From the NCBI GenBank assembly GCA_002347685.1, contig DDWS01000019.1, forward strand, positions 1 to 64,000: a DNA stretch of 64,000 nucleotides. Direction: 5' to 3'. The notes under the pieces were generated by a model. It was not told where the DNA came from and ran no database searches. It worked only from the letters and a program-made list of their open reading frames with translations. Below are positions 41,010 to 50,351 of the stretch, piece by piece. A program made the position numbers and the translations under genes. Source of the stretch: Syntrophaceae bacterium UBA2280 (GTDB lineage: Bacteria > Desulfobacterota > Syntrophia > Syntrophales > Smithellaceae). Within the stretch, counting starts at the first letter, position 1, and each line of letters opens with the position of its first letter.

Positions 41010-43085
41010 TCATTCGCGGATGATCCTGCGAAAGCGTGCGTACTGAACCATGCGGGCAAAGGCGAAAATCGCCCGTTCGGGTGTGGGGTAGCAGGGCACG
41101 CGAAGCTTTGCGAAACCCTCATGGATGTGGGCGATTTCTCTGGCCGTGCCTCCATAGTAGCTTGCAAAAACAGGTTTTTCCGGGTGACGGCTGAAGATTT
41201 CAGCAAAGGCTTCGTGAATGTCAAACATGCTTTCCGGCATGAGCACAAAGGTGATCAATAACGCATCCACGTCCTTTTGTTCCATCAGGCATCGGGCAAT
41301 ATGACTGGTGGCTTTTTTCGATCCGTGCTGTTCAATCGCGGACCAGGTGTCGATCGGATTGCGAACCGGTGCCCAGGACGGCATGACCTCGCCCAGTTGC
41401 CGAAGCGTTTCCGGCTGCAGGGAGGGCATCACAATGCCGTATTCCTCTGCGGCATCCGTCGCGGCCACACAGCCCATTCCCGTAATGGAAAGAACGCCGA
41501 TGCGGTTCCCGCGCGGTAAAGGCAGCTTTTCAAAGGCCGACAACGTGTCGAAGAAAGCGTCGGAGTTCTGTACCCGCACCACGCCTGTTTTACGGCAGAC
41601 CTCGTCAAACACGGCGTCCGATCCGGCAAGCGATCCCGTATGCGACGCCACAGCGGCCGCACCGGCCTCGCTGCGGCCGGCTTTGATCACGACCACGGGT
41701 TTTTGCCTGCAGGCTGCGTGGGCAGCCCGGATAAACCGCTTTCCTTCGACCACGCCTTCGAGGTACATGCCGATCGCGGTGGTTTCAGCATCGTCGATCA
41801 AATATTCCAGCAGATCGCTTTCGTTGATATCCCCCTTGTTGCCGATGCAGGCCACCTTGGCCACTCCGAAAGGTTTCGTGTCCGCAATCCACCGCGCCCA
41901 GCCTGATGAGAAAACGCCGGACTGGGCGATGATGGAAACGCCCCCGCTCATGATCGGATCAAGGCCGACAATCGAAGTGGCCATGCCGGCTCGCGGGTTG
42001 AGTGTGCCGATGCTGTTGGGCCCCATGATCCGGATGCCGGCAAGTCTGGCCTGGTCAATGACGGCCTTTTGTTCTTTTGCGCCGGCTTCGCCCATATCCG
42101 AATATCCGCCTGTGCTCAGGATGATATGGGTGACGCCGCGGTCAGTGCAATCGTCAATGGCCTCGGGTACGGCAGATTTGGGTATCACAATCATGGCCAG
42201 ATCCACAGGTCCGGGCACATCGCGAACTGAGGCATAGGCGGGCAGGCCCAGGATTTCCCGGCAAGTCGGATTGATCGGATAAATGGCGCCTTTGAAGCCG
42301 GCCTTCAGCAGATTGCGCAAAATGATATTGCCGCCTTTCCCGGGGCTGCGGGAAGCACCGATCACGGCTATGGAGGAGGGATTGAAAAACCGCGCGGCAC
42401 TCGCCGGATCCGGACGTTTTCCGGAGGGCCGTAAATGATTATTTTCCAGACGGACCAGTGCATCCACGGCCACAACCCCGTTCGGATAAGCCACTAAAGG
42501 ATTGATATCAATTTCCAGAATATCCGGACGAGCGTCAAGCAGGCGGGAAAGTGAGCAAAGGGCTTCAGCAATCGCTTCAATGTCCAGGGACGGCTGGGAG
42601 CGATATCCGCTAAGCAGCGCGGCGCCTTTGAGACGGTTGAGCATGGCCAGCGCGGCCTTTTTATCGACGGGGGCCAGGCCGATGGCGGTGTCACGAAATA
42701 TTTCTGTAAAGATTCCGCCGATCCCCACCAGGACGACAGGTCCGAAGACGGCATCGCGCCTGCCGCCCAGGATAAGCTCTGTTCCCGCCCCGGCCATCTT
42801 CTGCACCAGAAGCGCATGGGGAACATCGGAAAAAATTTTTTTCATCCCGGCGACGGCTTTGCGCAGGGCCGATGCATTCCGAATATTGAGCGTCACGCCG
42901 CCCCGGTCCGTCTTGTGAGGGACAGCCCCGGAACAAATCTTCAGCGCGACGGGGAAACCCAGCAGCCTGGCTGCCGCTGCGGCTTCGGTAAAATTGTTGG
43001 ACAGGATGCCTTCCGTGACGGGGATGTCCCACTGCCTGAGCAGGGCTGCGCTTTCAAATTCGTTGAGTGTGACGATGTTTTCCAA
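41010..43085 (-). CDS. ADP-forming acyl-CoA (acetyl-CoA) synthetase, fused beta-alpha
   Basis: 691 aa, starting at TTG 43085 with AGGAGG 10 bases upstream. Order: ATP-grasp (beta) domain 1-220 (GFPVALKICSGAVPHKTDRGGV, LLVQKMAGAGTELILGG, EIDINPLVAYPNGVVAVDAL), then the CoA-binding domain from 233 (FFNPSSIAVIGAS), the succinyl-CoA-ligase-like domain (GVSIIAQSGVFSSG) and the conserved SHTGSLAG with the phospho-His482. The enzyme converts acyl-CoA, ADP and Pi to acid, CoA and ATP, a way of gaining ATP by substrate-level phosphorylation in fermenters. The exact acyl group is not set by sequence. It is a single-gene unit, divergent from the radical SAM gene. Confidence 0.9.
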   Translation of the reverse strand: MENIVTLNEFESAALLRQWDIPVTEGILSNNFTEAAAAARLLGFPVALKICSGAVPHKTDRGGVTLNIRNASALRKAVAGMKKIFSDVPHALLVQKMAGAGTELILGGRRDAVFGPVVLVGIGGIFTEIFRDTAIGLAPVDKKAALAMLNRLKGAALLSGYRSQPSLDIEAIAEALCSLSRLLDARPDILEIDINPLVAYPNGVVAVDALVRLENNHLRPSGKRPDPASAARFFNPSSIAVIGASRSPGKGGNIILRNLLKAGFKGAIYPINPTCREILGLPAYASVRDVPGPVDLAMIVIPKSAVPEAIDDCTDRGVTHIILSTGGYSDMGEAGAKEQKAVIDQARLAGIRIMGPNSIGTLNPRAGMATSIVGLDPIMSGGVSIIAQSGVFSSGWARWIADTKPFGVAKVACIGNKGDINESDLLEYLIDDAETTAIGMYLEGVVEGKRFIRAAHAACRQKPVVVIKAGRSEAGAAAVASHTGSLAGSDAVFDEVCRKTGVVRVQNSDAFFDTLSAFEKLPLPRGNRIGVLSITGMGCVAATDAAEEYGIVMPSLQPETLRQLGEVMPSWAPVRNPIDTWSAIEQHGSKKATSHIARCLMEQKDVDALLITFVLMPESMFDIHEAFAEIFSRHPEKPVFASYYGGTAREIAHIHEGFAKLRVPCYPTPERAIFAFARMVQYARFRRIIRE

Positions 43086-43450
43086 TGCGAGAAGACCTCC
43101 TGATTATAAAATAATTCATGATACGCTTGCGACTAAGATAATCTTTTCCCTTCCCGGCGCCGCAAGCACGCTATTCGATTTGAATAAATATTTCAATGCC
43201 CATGTTGAGGGATCAGTCCAAGCGAGAGAAAACGGGGGAGGGGCAACAGACCGCAAAGCTCTGGCCGCTTTCTCCTGTTCCCGCAGGGGCGGTTTTTCAG
43301 GGCTCATCGATGATTGTTCTTGTGGTTTAAAAGCAAATTTGCCATGATGATCATCATTTTGGAATTCGGTGAGGGCTTGCGCATACTTTCATTGCCGATC
43401 AACGAATTCATGATATTGTCTGATCTAAACCTTTATTGTGCAATGAAGCG
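43086..43450. other. Divergent intergenic region
   Basis: 365 bp between the acyl-CoA synthetase and radical SAM genes. I see no gene or strong hairpin. It should hold both promoters; AT-rich patches at 43107-43140 and 43178-43195 are the likely places. Confidence 0.5.
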
Positions 43451-45337
43451 ATGCCTATAAAAATTCTTCTCATCACACCGCCTTTTACCCAGCTAAATAC
43501 CCCGTATCCGGCAACCCCTTATTTAAAGGGTTTTTTGAAGTCGCAGGGTCTGGATGTGTTTCAGGCCGACCTCGGCATCGAACTGATCAATCGAATTTTT
43601 TCCCGGGATGGTTTTCAAACGCTCTTTGACACCGCCCGGCACGCCGATGGGAAGATCTCCCGCAATTCCCGCCGCATCATCAGGAAAGAAGAAAACTATC
43701 TGCAGACCATAGACCGGGTCATGAGTTTTTTGCAATACCGCGACAATACGCAAGCTCATATCCTGTGCAATGAATCCTTTCTGCCGAGAGCTTCCCGATT
43801 TGACCACCTGCCTGATCTGGAATGGTCGTTTGGAAATATCGGGATGAACGATCAAGCCCGTTTTCTGGCCACGCTGTATATTGAGGATATCGGCGATCTC
43901 ATCAAAGATGCGGTAACGCCCTATTTTGGTTTCAGCCGGTATGCCGACAGGCTGGGCATGTCAGCGCACTCTTTTGCGCCGCTTGAACAGGCGCTAAAGC
44001 AGACGGAGAATATCATTGAGGTCTGGCTGCTGGAATTGCTGAAAACCCGCATCGAACAGTATCGTCCCGATGTGGTGGGGATCACGATTCCCTTTCCCGG
44101 GAATCTCTATGCGGGATTAAAGTGCGGTCAGTTTATCAAAAAGCACTTTCCACACATTAGAATCATCGCCGGCGGCGGTTTTGTGAATACGGAATTGCGT
44201 GATTTGTCGGATCTGGCGATCTTTAACTATGTGGATTTCCTGACACTGGACGATGGCGAACGTCCTTTCTTGAGCATCATCGAGTTTCTTCAGGGTCAAA
44301 AGAGTCTCCAGGAGCTCACCAGAACGTTTATCCGCATTGACAATGAAGTCCGGTATATTCATGATAACGGTCAACCGGATTTTCATCATGCCGAAGTCGG
44401 TTGCCCGGATTACTCCGATCTTGCCCTGGATCAGTACCTTTCCCTCATTGAAATGGCCAATCCCATGCACCGCCTGTGGAGTGACGGATGCTGGAACAAA
44501 CTGACCCTGGCCCGCGGCTGCTACTGGCACCGATGCTCATTTTGCGATACGTCACTCGTTTATATCCACCGTTTTGAGAGGGCCCCTGCTTCTGTCCTGG
44601 TTGACCGGATCGAGCAGGTGATCGCTCAAACAGGGCGTCGAGGATTTCATTTTGTGGACGAGGCGGCTCCGCCTGCCGTCCTTGCGGAAGTGGCCACGGA
44701 ACTGCTGCGAAGAAAAACGGGGATTTCCTGGTGGACCAATATCCGCTTTGAAAAAGCTTTCACACCGGACCTCTGTCGGCTTCTGGCTTCCTCCGGATGC
44801 ATCGCGGCAACCGGCGGGCTGGAAGCGGCATCGGACAGACTTCTGAAGTTGATGAATAAGGGGGTAACTGTTCGCCAGGCGGCCCGGGTCTGTGACAATT
44901 TCAGCAGGGCGGGTATTATGGTGCACGCCTATCTCATGTATGGCTTTCCGACACAGACCGTGCAGGAAACCATCGATGCCCTGGAAATCGTCCGCCAGTT
45001 CTTTGACGAGGGACTGATACAATCCGCTTTCTGGCATGCCTTCACCGCCACGGTGCATAGCGATGTGGGAAAAAACCCGAAAAAATATCATTGTGCGATA
45101 CCGAACGATCCTGCAGGTGGTTTTGCACGAAATGATCTCGTGCACGAAGACCTTCTTGGCTGCGCGCATCAGGTTTTTGCGCAGGGTTTGAACAAAGCAG
45201 TGTATAACTTTATGCAAGGCATCGGAACGGACATGGCGATCGGGGATTGGTTCGATTTTCCCGTGCCGGCCACATCTGTGAAAAGAGATTATGTTCAACA
45301 GGCTATCGGGGATAAACGCAGGTCTCCTCTCCCCTGA
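43451..45337 (+). CDS. B12-binding radical SAM protein with CX4CX2C cluster motif
   Basis: 628 aa from ATG 43451. The N-terminal part resembles a cobalamin-binding (Rossmann) domain (KILLITPPFTQLNTPYPATPYLKGFL, and later VVGITIPFPGNLYAGLKCGQFI, RIIAGGGFVNTELRDL). The radical SAM core starts at TLARGCYWHRCSFCDTS, where Cys357, Cys362 and Cys365 bind 4Fe-4S in a CX4CX2C rather than CX3CX2C spacing. GGLEAASDRLLKLMNKG and VHAYLMYGFPTQTVQETIDAL are the usual barrel features. The C-terminal 100 residues are family-specific. Substrate unknown; methylation or C-C chemistry is common. No partner gene follows in the same direction except the cyclase. Confidence 0.88.
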   Translation: MPIKILLITPPFTQLNTPYPATPYLKGFLKSQGLDVFQADLGIELINRIFSRDGFQTLFDTARHADGKISRNSRRIIRKEENYLQTIDRVMSFLQYRDNTQAHILCNESFLPRASRFDHLPDLEWSFGNIGMNDQARFLATLYIEDIGDLIKDAVTPYFGFSRYADRLGMSAHSFAPLEQALKQTENIIEVWLLELLKTRIEQYRPDVVGITIPFPGNLYAGLKCGQFIKKHFPHIRIIAGGGFVNTELRDLSDLAIFNYVDFLTLDDGERPFLSIIEFLQGQKSLQELTRTFIRIDNEVRYIHDNGQPDFHHAEVGCPDYSDLALDQYLSLIEMANPMHRLWSDGCWNKLTLARGCYWHRCSFCDTSLVYIHRFERAPASVLVDRIEQVIAQTGRRGFHFVDEAAPPAVLAEVATELLRRKTGISWWTNIRFEKAFTPDLCRLLASSGCIAATGGLEAASDRLLKLMNKGVTVRQAARVCDNFSRAGIMVHAYLMYGFPTQTVQETIDALEIVRQFFDEGLIQSAFWHAFTATVHSDVGKNPKKYHCAIPNDPAGGFARNDLVHEDLLGCAHQVFAQGLNKAVYNFMQGIGTDMAIGDWFDFPVPATSVKRDYVQQAIGDKRRSPLP

Positions 45338-45453
45338 ATGCGCCTTGACTTTTCTGCCTGTTTGGTGTTTTTTATCCCGGAATCAGGCGGAAACCATCTG
45401 CCTGATTTTGCGGTTGTTCAATGAGGCGACAGAATCCACATCCGGCATAAGGA

Positions 45454-46566
45454 ATGACCCATACGTTGATGAAAGCCGCATTCGCAAAGATCATCCCCGA
45501 AGACAACCCGCAGCAGGCTCTGCGTCTGCGCCGCTATTTTATGGCGCTCACCATGTACATGCTTTGCGCTTTTCTCGCTTATCTCTCCTATTTGGCCAAT
45601 ATTATGGAGTGGCGCACGATTCTGGGGTTTCTTATCATCATCCCCGCGATCAACATTACCTTCTACATCGTCTTTCGCACCGGCCTTAATTTGAGGATGA
45701 CGGACCCCAGTCTGACGTCCGCGCAGATTTATTGTGCTATTCTCGTGACCATGTTTGGAATGTACTATGCCAATGAAGCCCGCGGCTTTCTTCTGCTTGT
45801 GTATGTCCTGATCCTTCTGTTCGGCATCTTCCGCCTCAATACCCGGCAGTTTCTTTTTGTCAGCGCTTTTTCCCTGCTCACATACGGCGTCAATATCGTC
45901 TTGCTTTACAATTTTCGTCCGGAGCAGATCTCTTTTACCATTGAATATCTCCAGTTGGGTGTCCTGGCCATCGTCCTTCTCGCCTTTTCCGTTGTGGCGG
46001 GTCATATCAGCGCTTTGCGCCGGCAATTGAGCGTCAGCAAGGCGGAGTTGAAGAAATCCGTTTCGGCCATCCGGGAAATGGCGATCCGCGACGATCTGAC
46101 GGATTGTTTCAATCGCCGCCATCTGATGGAGCTCGTTGAATACGAAAAGAACCGCTCCGAACGCACCGGAACCGTTTTTTCCTTGATCATGGCTGATATT
46201 GACCATTTTAAAAATGTCAACGACATTTACGGACACCAGATTGGAGACCAGGTGTTGCGCGGCTTTGCCGCAACGATCCGCAGTGCTTTGCGCAGCACGG
46301 ACTTCTGCGGACGGTACGGCGGCGAGGAATTTTTAATCGTGCTCACGCTGACAAATCTGAGCGGCGCGAAGGTGTTCGCGGAGAGGCTCCGGTATCTGGT
46401 CGAAACAAGCTCGTTTGTAGATTCGGAAAACAAAATCTGGATTACGGTTTCCCTCGGGCTGGCGGAGCGGCAGGCTCTCGAAGACCCTGAAACAACGATT
46501 CAACGCGCAGACAGTGCCCTTTACAAGGCAAAAAGCAAAGGGCGCAACCGGGTGGAATACGAATAG
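45454..46566 (+). CDS. Membrane-bound GGDEF diguanylate cyclase
   Basis: 370 aa. About six membrane helices fill residues 27-190 (for example FMALTMYMLCAFLAYLSYL, ILGFLIIIPAINITFYIV and LQLGVLAIVLLAFSVVAGHI). A coiled linker (LRRQLSVSKAELKKSVSAIREMAI) leads to a GGDEF domain with DDLTDCFNRRHL, MADIDHFKNVNDIYGH and the active site RYGGEEFLIVL, which should be functional. It makes c-di-GMP in response to a membrane signal. The start is ATG 45454, though AAGGA touches it; ATG 45469 is possible. It converges with the CoA ligase gene. Confidence 0.9.
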   Translation: MTHTLMKAAFAKIIPEDNPQQALRLRRYFMALTMYMLCAFLAYLSYLANIMEWRTILGFLIIIPAINITFYIVFRTGLNLRMTDPSLTSAQIYCAILVTMFGMYYANEARGFLLLVYVLILLFGIFRLNTRQFLFVSAFSLLTYGVNIVLLYNFRPEQISFTIEYLQLGVLAIVLLAFSVVAGHISALRRQLSVSKAELKKSVSAIREMAIRDDLTDCFNRRHLMELVEYEKNRSERTGTVFSLIMADIDHFKNVNDIYGHQIGDQVLRGFAATIRSALRSTDFCGRYGGEEFLIVLTLTNLSGAKVFAERLRYLVETSSFVDSENKIWITVSLGLAERQALEDPETTIQRADSALYKAKSKGRNRVEYE

Positions 46567-46591
46567 CGCCCCGTTACCTCCCTGGCACTGA

Positions 46592-47932
46592 TTATCTTGA
46601 ATTTTTTCCGGATTCGCTTTGCGTGTTTTGTTCCCGCCTCCAAAGGCTGTTGTGGCTGCTGAGAATCTGGTGAAATTTTTTTCCCGGCTCCGGTGAAAGA
46701 TCGTCGACTAAAACGGCTTGAAAGCGAAACGCAGGGTGAAGACGCTGAATGTTATTTTGAACCTCACGCCATATCGTTTCCGAATAAAGCGGGCCCGGAA
46801 CGGCCTTCACGACGATTAAGTCGCGGGCTTCCTGAACGATCTGGAATGTCCTGATGTAATCGATCAGGTGCCAACCGGGTTCATCATGGGGAAAACCGGT
46901 GTTGACAACATCATACATGAGCCTTGGCGTGATTTCTTTTCCATCGGGCAGGATGATGAAATTTTCGTCGCGACCTTCCGTGAGACGCATAACCGGTCCG
47001 GTAAAACCGCATGAACAGACCTCCGCGTCCAGTAAAATGCCCCGGTCGCCCAGCGCGTAGCGGATGAAGGGCATCGTGTGATTGTAAAGGTTGGTCACGA
47101 CCAGGTGCCCTTCCTGTCCGTTGGGAACGGGGTGGCCGTCGCGATCTACGGCTTCCATCCATGAGGTTGCCGTGTTGGGATGCATTCGATCGGAATGTTC
47201 AGGACATTCCCAGGCAAGATTGCCGACTTCCTCGCAGTTGTAATAGTCGGCCACGCGACAGCCGAAAACCCCTTCAAGAAGCCGGCGCACATGGGGGAAC
47301 AGCATCTCGGCGCCGGTCAATACCAGCCTGGGGACGGGCGGCCTGACGGCTTTTTGCTGTAGGGCAAGCGCCAACTGCCATAGCGTGGAAGGACGTCCCT
47401 GGATCAAGGCAGGCTTGCTGTGGCGCAAAATTTCTATCTGATCTTCCAGAGGCATAGCACGGAAAAGCCGAATGATTTTTACCGGGCCGACTTGCTGGAA
47501 GACTTTTGTCGACTGGTCTTTTTGTTCCGGGCCCACATCGACCAGCTCGAAGGGCCAGGTGATCTTTGCGTTGCGTCTTAAGGAATCCAGAAGGGTAAGC
47601 TTGCGAAACGCTTGTTCCATGAAATTCATATGGATCATCACCGGTGTGCCGGTGGTTCCGGTGGTGTGCTTGACAGTCAATTTGAGCAGATCGACACCCA
47701 GTCGAAGGTAGAATGCGGGTCCGCCGGTCATGAGTTCAAGGCGGTCGGTTACGGGGAGTACCGGTAGATCGTCGATGCCGCGTATATCAGCCGTGAAGAC
47801 CCCCGCCTTGTGAAAGGCATCGCGGTAAAAGGGAACGTTTTTTCCGGCATGCGAAACGACGCGACGAATGGCACGATTCACATCGTTGATCCCCTTCCGC
47901 GGCAGAAATCTGCTCCCTGAGCCGGTCATCAT
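46592..47932 (-). CDS. PaaK-like adenylate-forming CoA ligase
   Basis: 446 aa, the usual length of phenylacetate-CoA ligase relatives. The AMP-binding P-loop is HTTGTTGTPVMI (about residue 91). VLTGAEMLFPHVRRLL, YYNCEEVGNLAWECPE (A5 region) and YALGDRGIL with the C-rich CSCGFTGPV (a zinc-binding-like motif of PaaK enzymes) follow. It activates a carboxylic acid, often aromatic, as acyl-AMP and then acyl-CoA. The start ATG overlaps the upstream gene's stop by four bases (ATGA), so it is the last gene of a three-gene operon with the RidA/chorismatase-like and propeller-like proteins. Confidence 0.85.
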   Translation of the reverse strand: MMTGSGSRFLPRKGINDVNRAIRRVVSHAGKNVPFYRDAFHKAGVFTADIRGIDDLPVLPVTDRLELMTGGPAFYLRLGVDLLKLTVKHTTGTTGTPVMIHMNFMEQAFRKLTLLDSLRRNAKITWPFELVDVGPEQKDQSTKVFQQVGPVKIIRLFRAMPLEDQIEILRHSKPALIQGRPSTLWQLALALQQKAVRPPVPRLVLTGAEMLFPHVRRLLEGVFGCRVADYYNCEEVGNLAWECPEHSDRMHPNTATSWMEAVDRDGHPVPNGQEGHLVVTNLYNHTMPFIRYALGDRGILLDAEVCSCGFTGPVMRLTEGRDENFIILPDGKEITPRLMYDVVNTGFPHDEPGWHLIDYIRTFQIVQEARDLIVVKAVPGPLYSETIWREVQNNIQRLHPAFRFQAVLVDDLSPEPGKKFHQILSSHNSLWRREQNTQSESGKNSR

Positions 47933-49023
47933 GGGTTGTCCATATCTTCCTTCGGGTTTTCATGAGAATAACTCTTGGTGACGGCGGTCAACTCGATTTC
48001 ACACAACAGATCATCACGGCAGACGGGTGTGTCCGGCAGGAACAGGGTTTGCGCGCGCGGGAACCCGGCTTGCGACAGGATGCGCTGACACGCATTAAAA
48101 TCCTCATGCTTCTTGAGAAAAACGGTCGCCTGAACCACATTGGCAAAACTGCCGTTCACTTCGCGTAAAATCGCGGACAAAACCTCCAGCGTGAAAACCA
48201 GCTGTTTGTCAAAATCACCTTTATAAACGCTGATACCCGCTTTGTCGATGGATGCCGTTCCGCTGATGAAGACGAATTGATGCCGGGGCAGTTCAACGAC
48301 GACACAACGGCTGAATAATTTTCCGTAGCGGGTGGCTTCGTTTTGCAGAGGGGATGCCTGCTGCCTGATGCCCACACGCTTTCCCGAAAAGGCGCCAAAT
48401 TGAATGGTCAGGGGGCGTCTAGCGGCCATGTGTCCCTCAATACCGGTGCTTGCCGGTATGAAATGCTTGCCGGGAGAATACCAGCGGGCAAAAAATAATT
48501 CCCTGGACTGGTTTAGAAGATCATAATCATTCAGAACATCATCCAGGTAAAGCCAGGTGCGGGCAATCGACGCTTCCTCCATCCCGCAGTGATGAAGAAC
48601 GCTGCTGACTTTGTCGAATGCCAACGAAAAAGAATGGACGGTTTTTTCAGCGCCGCTGAAGATGGGGGCGCTGAATAAAAGATTCATTTCAGCGGCGGTG
48701 ACTTTGATGGCGGCATCGTGTTTTTCCGCCCTTGATCTGCCCTGCTTCGGCCTCACGATGAGTGACGTATACTGGGCCGGCAGATCGGGGTGTCCGATCA
48801 GGATCAGAGGTGAATTACATTTCAAAGGGTCGATGGACTGCGCGGAATATTTTGCCGCCTGGTCTGCCAGGCGCGGCGGCAGAATGATTTTTTCCTGCAG
48901 AACGTAGCCATTCGGGTCGATGATGTCTTTCCGAAGAGTATCGCAGTCCACCGGGTCAAGATGTCCGACCGTCCGGAATTCGAGGGTAAAGTCGTCTTCA
49001 GCTACAATGATCGGAGGGTTCAT
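47929..49023 (-). CDS. RidA/YjgF-superfamily protein, chorismatase-like
   Basis: 364 aa, much longer than RidA (about 130) and close to FkbO/Hyg5/XanB2 chorismatases (about 330-350). The C-terminal half contains the RidA-type signature VFISGTASIDKAGISVYKGD and DFDKQLVFTLEVLSAILREVN. The middle carries ARTWLYLDDVLNDYDLLNQS and an arginine-rich RLTIQFGAFSGKR-like stretch (ARRPLTIQFG). Chorismatases cleave chorismate to 3- or 4-hydroxybenzoate or a diene acid. With a CoA ligase next to it, this function is attractive but unproven; a plain imine deaminase is the alternative. It overlaps both neighbours by four bases (ATGA). Confidence 0.65.
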   Translation of the reverse strand: MNPPIIVAEDDFTLEFRTVGHLDPVDCDTLRKDIIDPNGYVLQEKIILPPRLADQAAKYSAQSIDPLKCNSPLILIGHPDLPAQYTSLIVRPKQGRSRAEKHDAAIKVTAAEMNLLFSAPIFSGAEKTVHSFSLAFDKVSSVLHHCGMEEASIARTWLYLDDVLNDYDLLNQSRELFFARWYSPGKHFIPASTGIEGHMAARRPLTIQFGAFSGKRVGIRQQASPLQNEATRYGKLFSRCVVVELPRHQFVFISGTASIDKAGISVYKGDFDKQLVFTLEVLSAILREVNGSFANVVQATVFLKKHEDFNACQRILSQAGFPRAQTLFLPDTPVCRDDLLCEIELTAVTKSYSHENPKEDMDNP

Positions 49024-50330
49024 GCCGTCATTCCTAAAGCGGGATGAGCCTGCGCAAGATGTCCAGTAAAGCAGGAACTCTCGGGATAGTCTTCGACTTT
49101 TTCAGTCAAAACGAATTGTCCTGTATCGATATCGGCCACCCGAAGCATGCCGCTTGTGCACAAAAGCAGGTGTCGTCCGTCCGCGGATGCGGCAATGCCG
49201 TAACTGTCTTCCCGGCAGAGGTGTGGTGAGACCGAGGTATCCACTTTGTCCTTGACTTCCATTTCGATGATGCCGTGAAGCGTCATGGTGGAGGCTTCGA
49301 TTAAAAATATCTGGCCCGGATACCCGCTGACAGCAATGAGCGTTTTTCCCCGCCGGCTGAAAACAAGATGCGTGGTGATTCTGTAGAAATCCGGATGGGT
49401 GAAACCGGCAATGACCTGCGGACCGGTTGGTGTCAGCCGGACTTTGTTGATGATGGCAGAGCCGAATATGCCGACTTTGGGGCCAATCAGCCCGATATTG
49501 TGTCCGGAAAGATAGCATACGGAGGGATCTTCAGGGTCGAATTCCACATGGGCAGCCGAAGGCATCTCGAGACGCCATTCCCGGTTTGTCTGCAGATCAA
49601 GTACAAGCACCTCCGATGGTGCAATGCTTTGCTTCTCATCGGCGTGTTCAGCAGCTGCGGGTTTTCGGGGCCGCAGACCGAGTTCGGCCAGAACCAGAAA
49701 CCTTTTATCCGGAGTAAGTGCCAGCTGATGTAAGGAGTCGCCCAGATTCCCCTGCCAGATTTGCTTCTTTTCCGAAGAGGCCAGCGAGAAATTCCAGATG
49801 GTGACGCGGACGTTGTCCAGGGGATTGAAATGGCGCATGAGCATGTCTTTTACCGGCCAGGATGCAAACCAGAGGCAGCCGTCTTCCGGATCAAACCAGT
49901 TGGTCGTGGATAAGAATTCGTCGCCGACGCCGGGATCAAACAGATGTGCCTGGGCGCGATGCGTGTCCAGGTGCAAGAAGCGGTTGGAATAATTAAGTCC
50001 GATCTGAAAGTTGCCGTTTCCCAGTGCCAGATAGCTGTGAGGCGACAGGGAATATTCCCACCACTGGGATTCGGTCAAGCCGTAGGGGAAATCGTCCGGT
50101 GCCATCGCCTGTTGCGCTCTGGCTTTATTGAAATCCGGTTTGCATAGGTCGGCCGTTTCTTTGAGTTCCAGCCTGAAAGACGATGCGTTGGAATGTCCTG
50201 CCGGGATGATATAATGCGTGTGGGCCAGTAAGCCCTTATGGACGCAAGGGCATAGGATATCGGCAAAAGGGAAATCGCCTGACGATGAGGAAAATTTTGT
50301 TTTGGTCACCGGCACATCTGCGCTTGCCAT
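49020..50330 (-). CDS. Unidentified WD40/propeller-like protein
   Basis: 436 aa. There is no signal peptide. Repeated strand motifs such as LALTPDKRFLVLAELGL, VLVLDLQTNREWRLEM, HLVFSRRGKTLIAVSGYPGQ and GIAASADGRHLLLCTSGML suggest a beta-propeller. An N-terminal HTHYIIPAGH stretch has several histidines that could bind a metal. I do not recognise the family. It begins the three-gene operon with the chorismatase-like and CoA ligase genes, joined by ATGA overlaps, so it probably serves the same pathway as an enzyme or scaffold. Confidence 0.6.
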   Translation of the reverse strand: MASADVPVTKTKFSSSSGDFPFADILCPCVHKGLLAHTHYIIPAGHSNASSFRLELKETADLCKPDFNKARAQQAMAPDDFPYGLTESQWWEYSLSPHSYLALGNGNFQIGLNYSNRFLHLDTHRAQAHLFDPGVGDEFLSTTNWFDPEDGCLWFASWPVKDMLMRHFNPLDNVRVTIWNFSLASSEKKQIWQGNLGDSLHQLALTPDKRFLVLAELGLRPRKPAAAEHADEKQSIAPSEVLVLDLQTNREWRLEMPSAAHVEFDPEDPSVCYLSGHNIGLIGPKVGIFGSAIINKVRLTPTGPQVIAGFTHPDFYRITTHLVFSRRGKTLIAVSGYPGQIFLIEASTMTLHGIIEMEVKDKVDTSVSPHLCREDSYGIAASADGRHLLLCTSGMLRVADIDTGQFVLTEKVEDYPESSCFTGHLAQAHPALGMTA

Positions 50331-50351
50331 AAGAATCTCCCTGTTTCGCCG

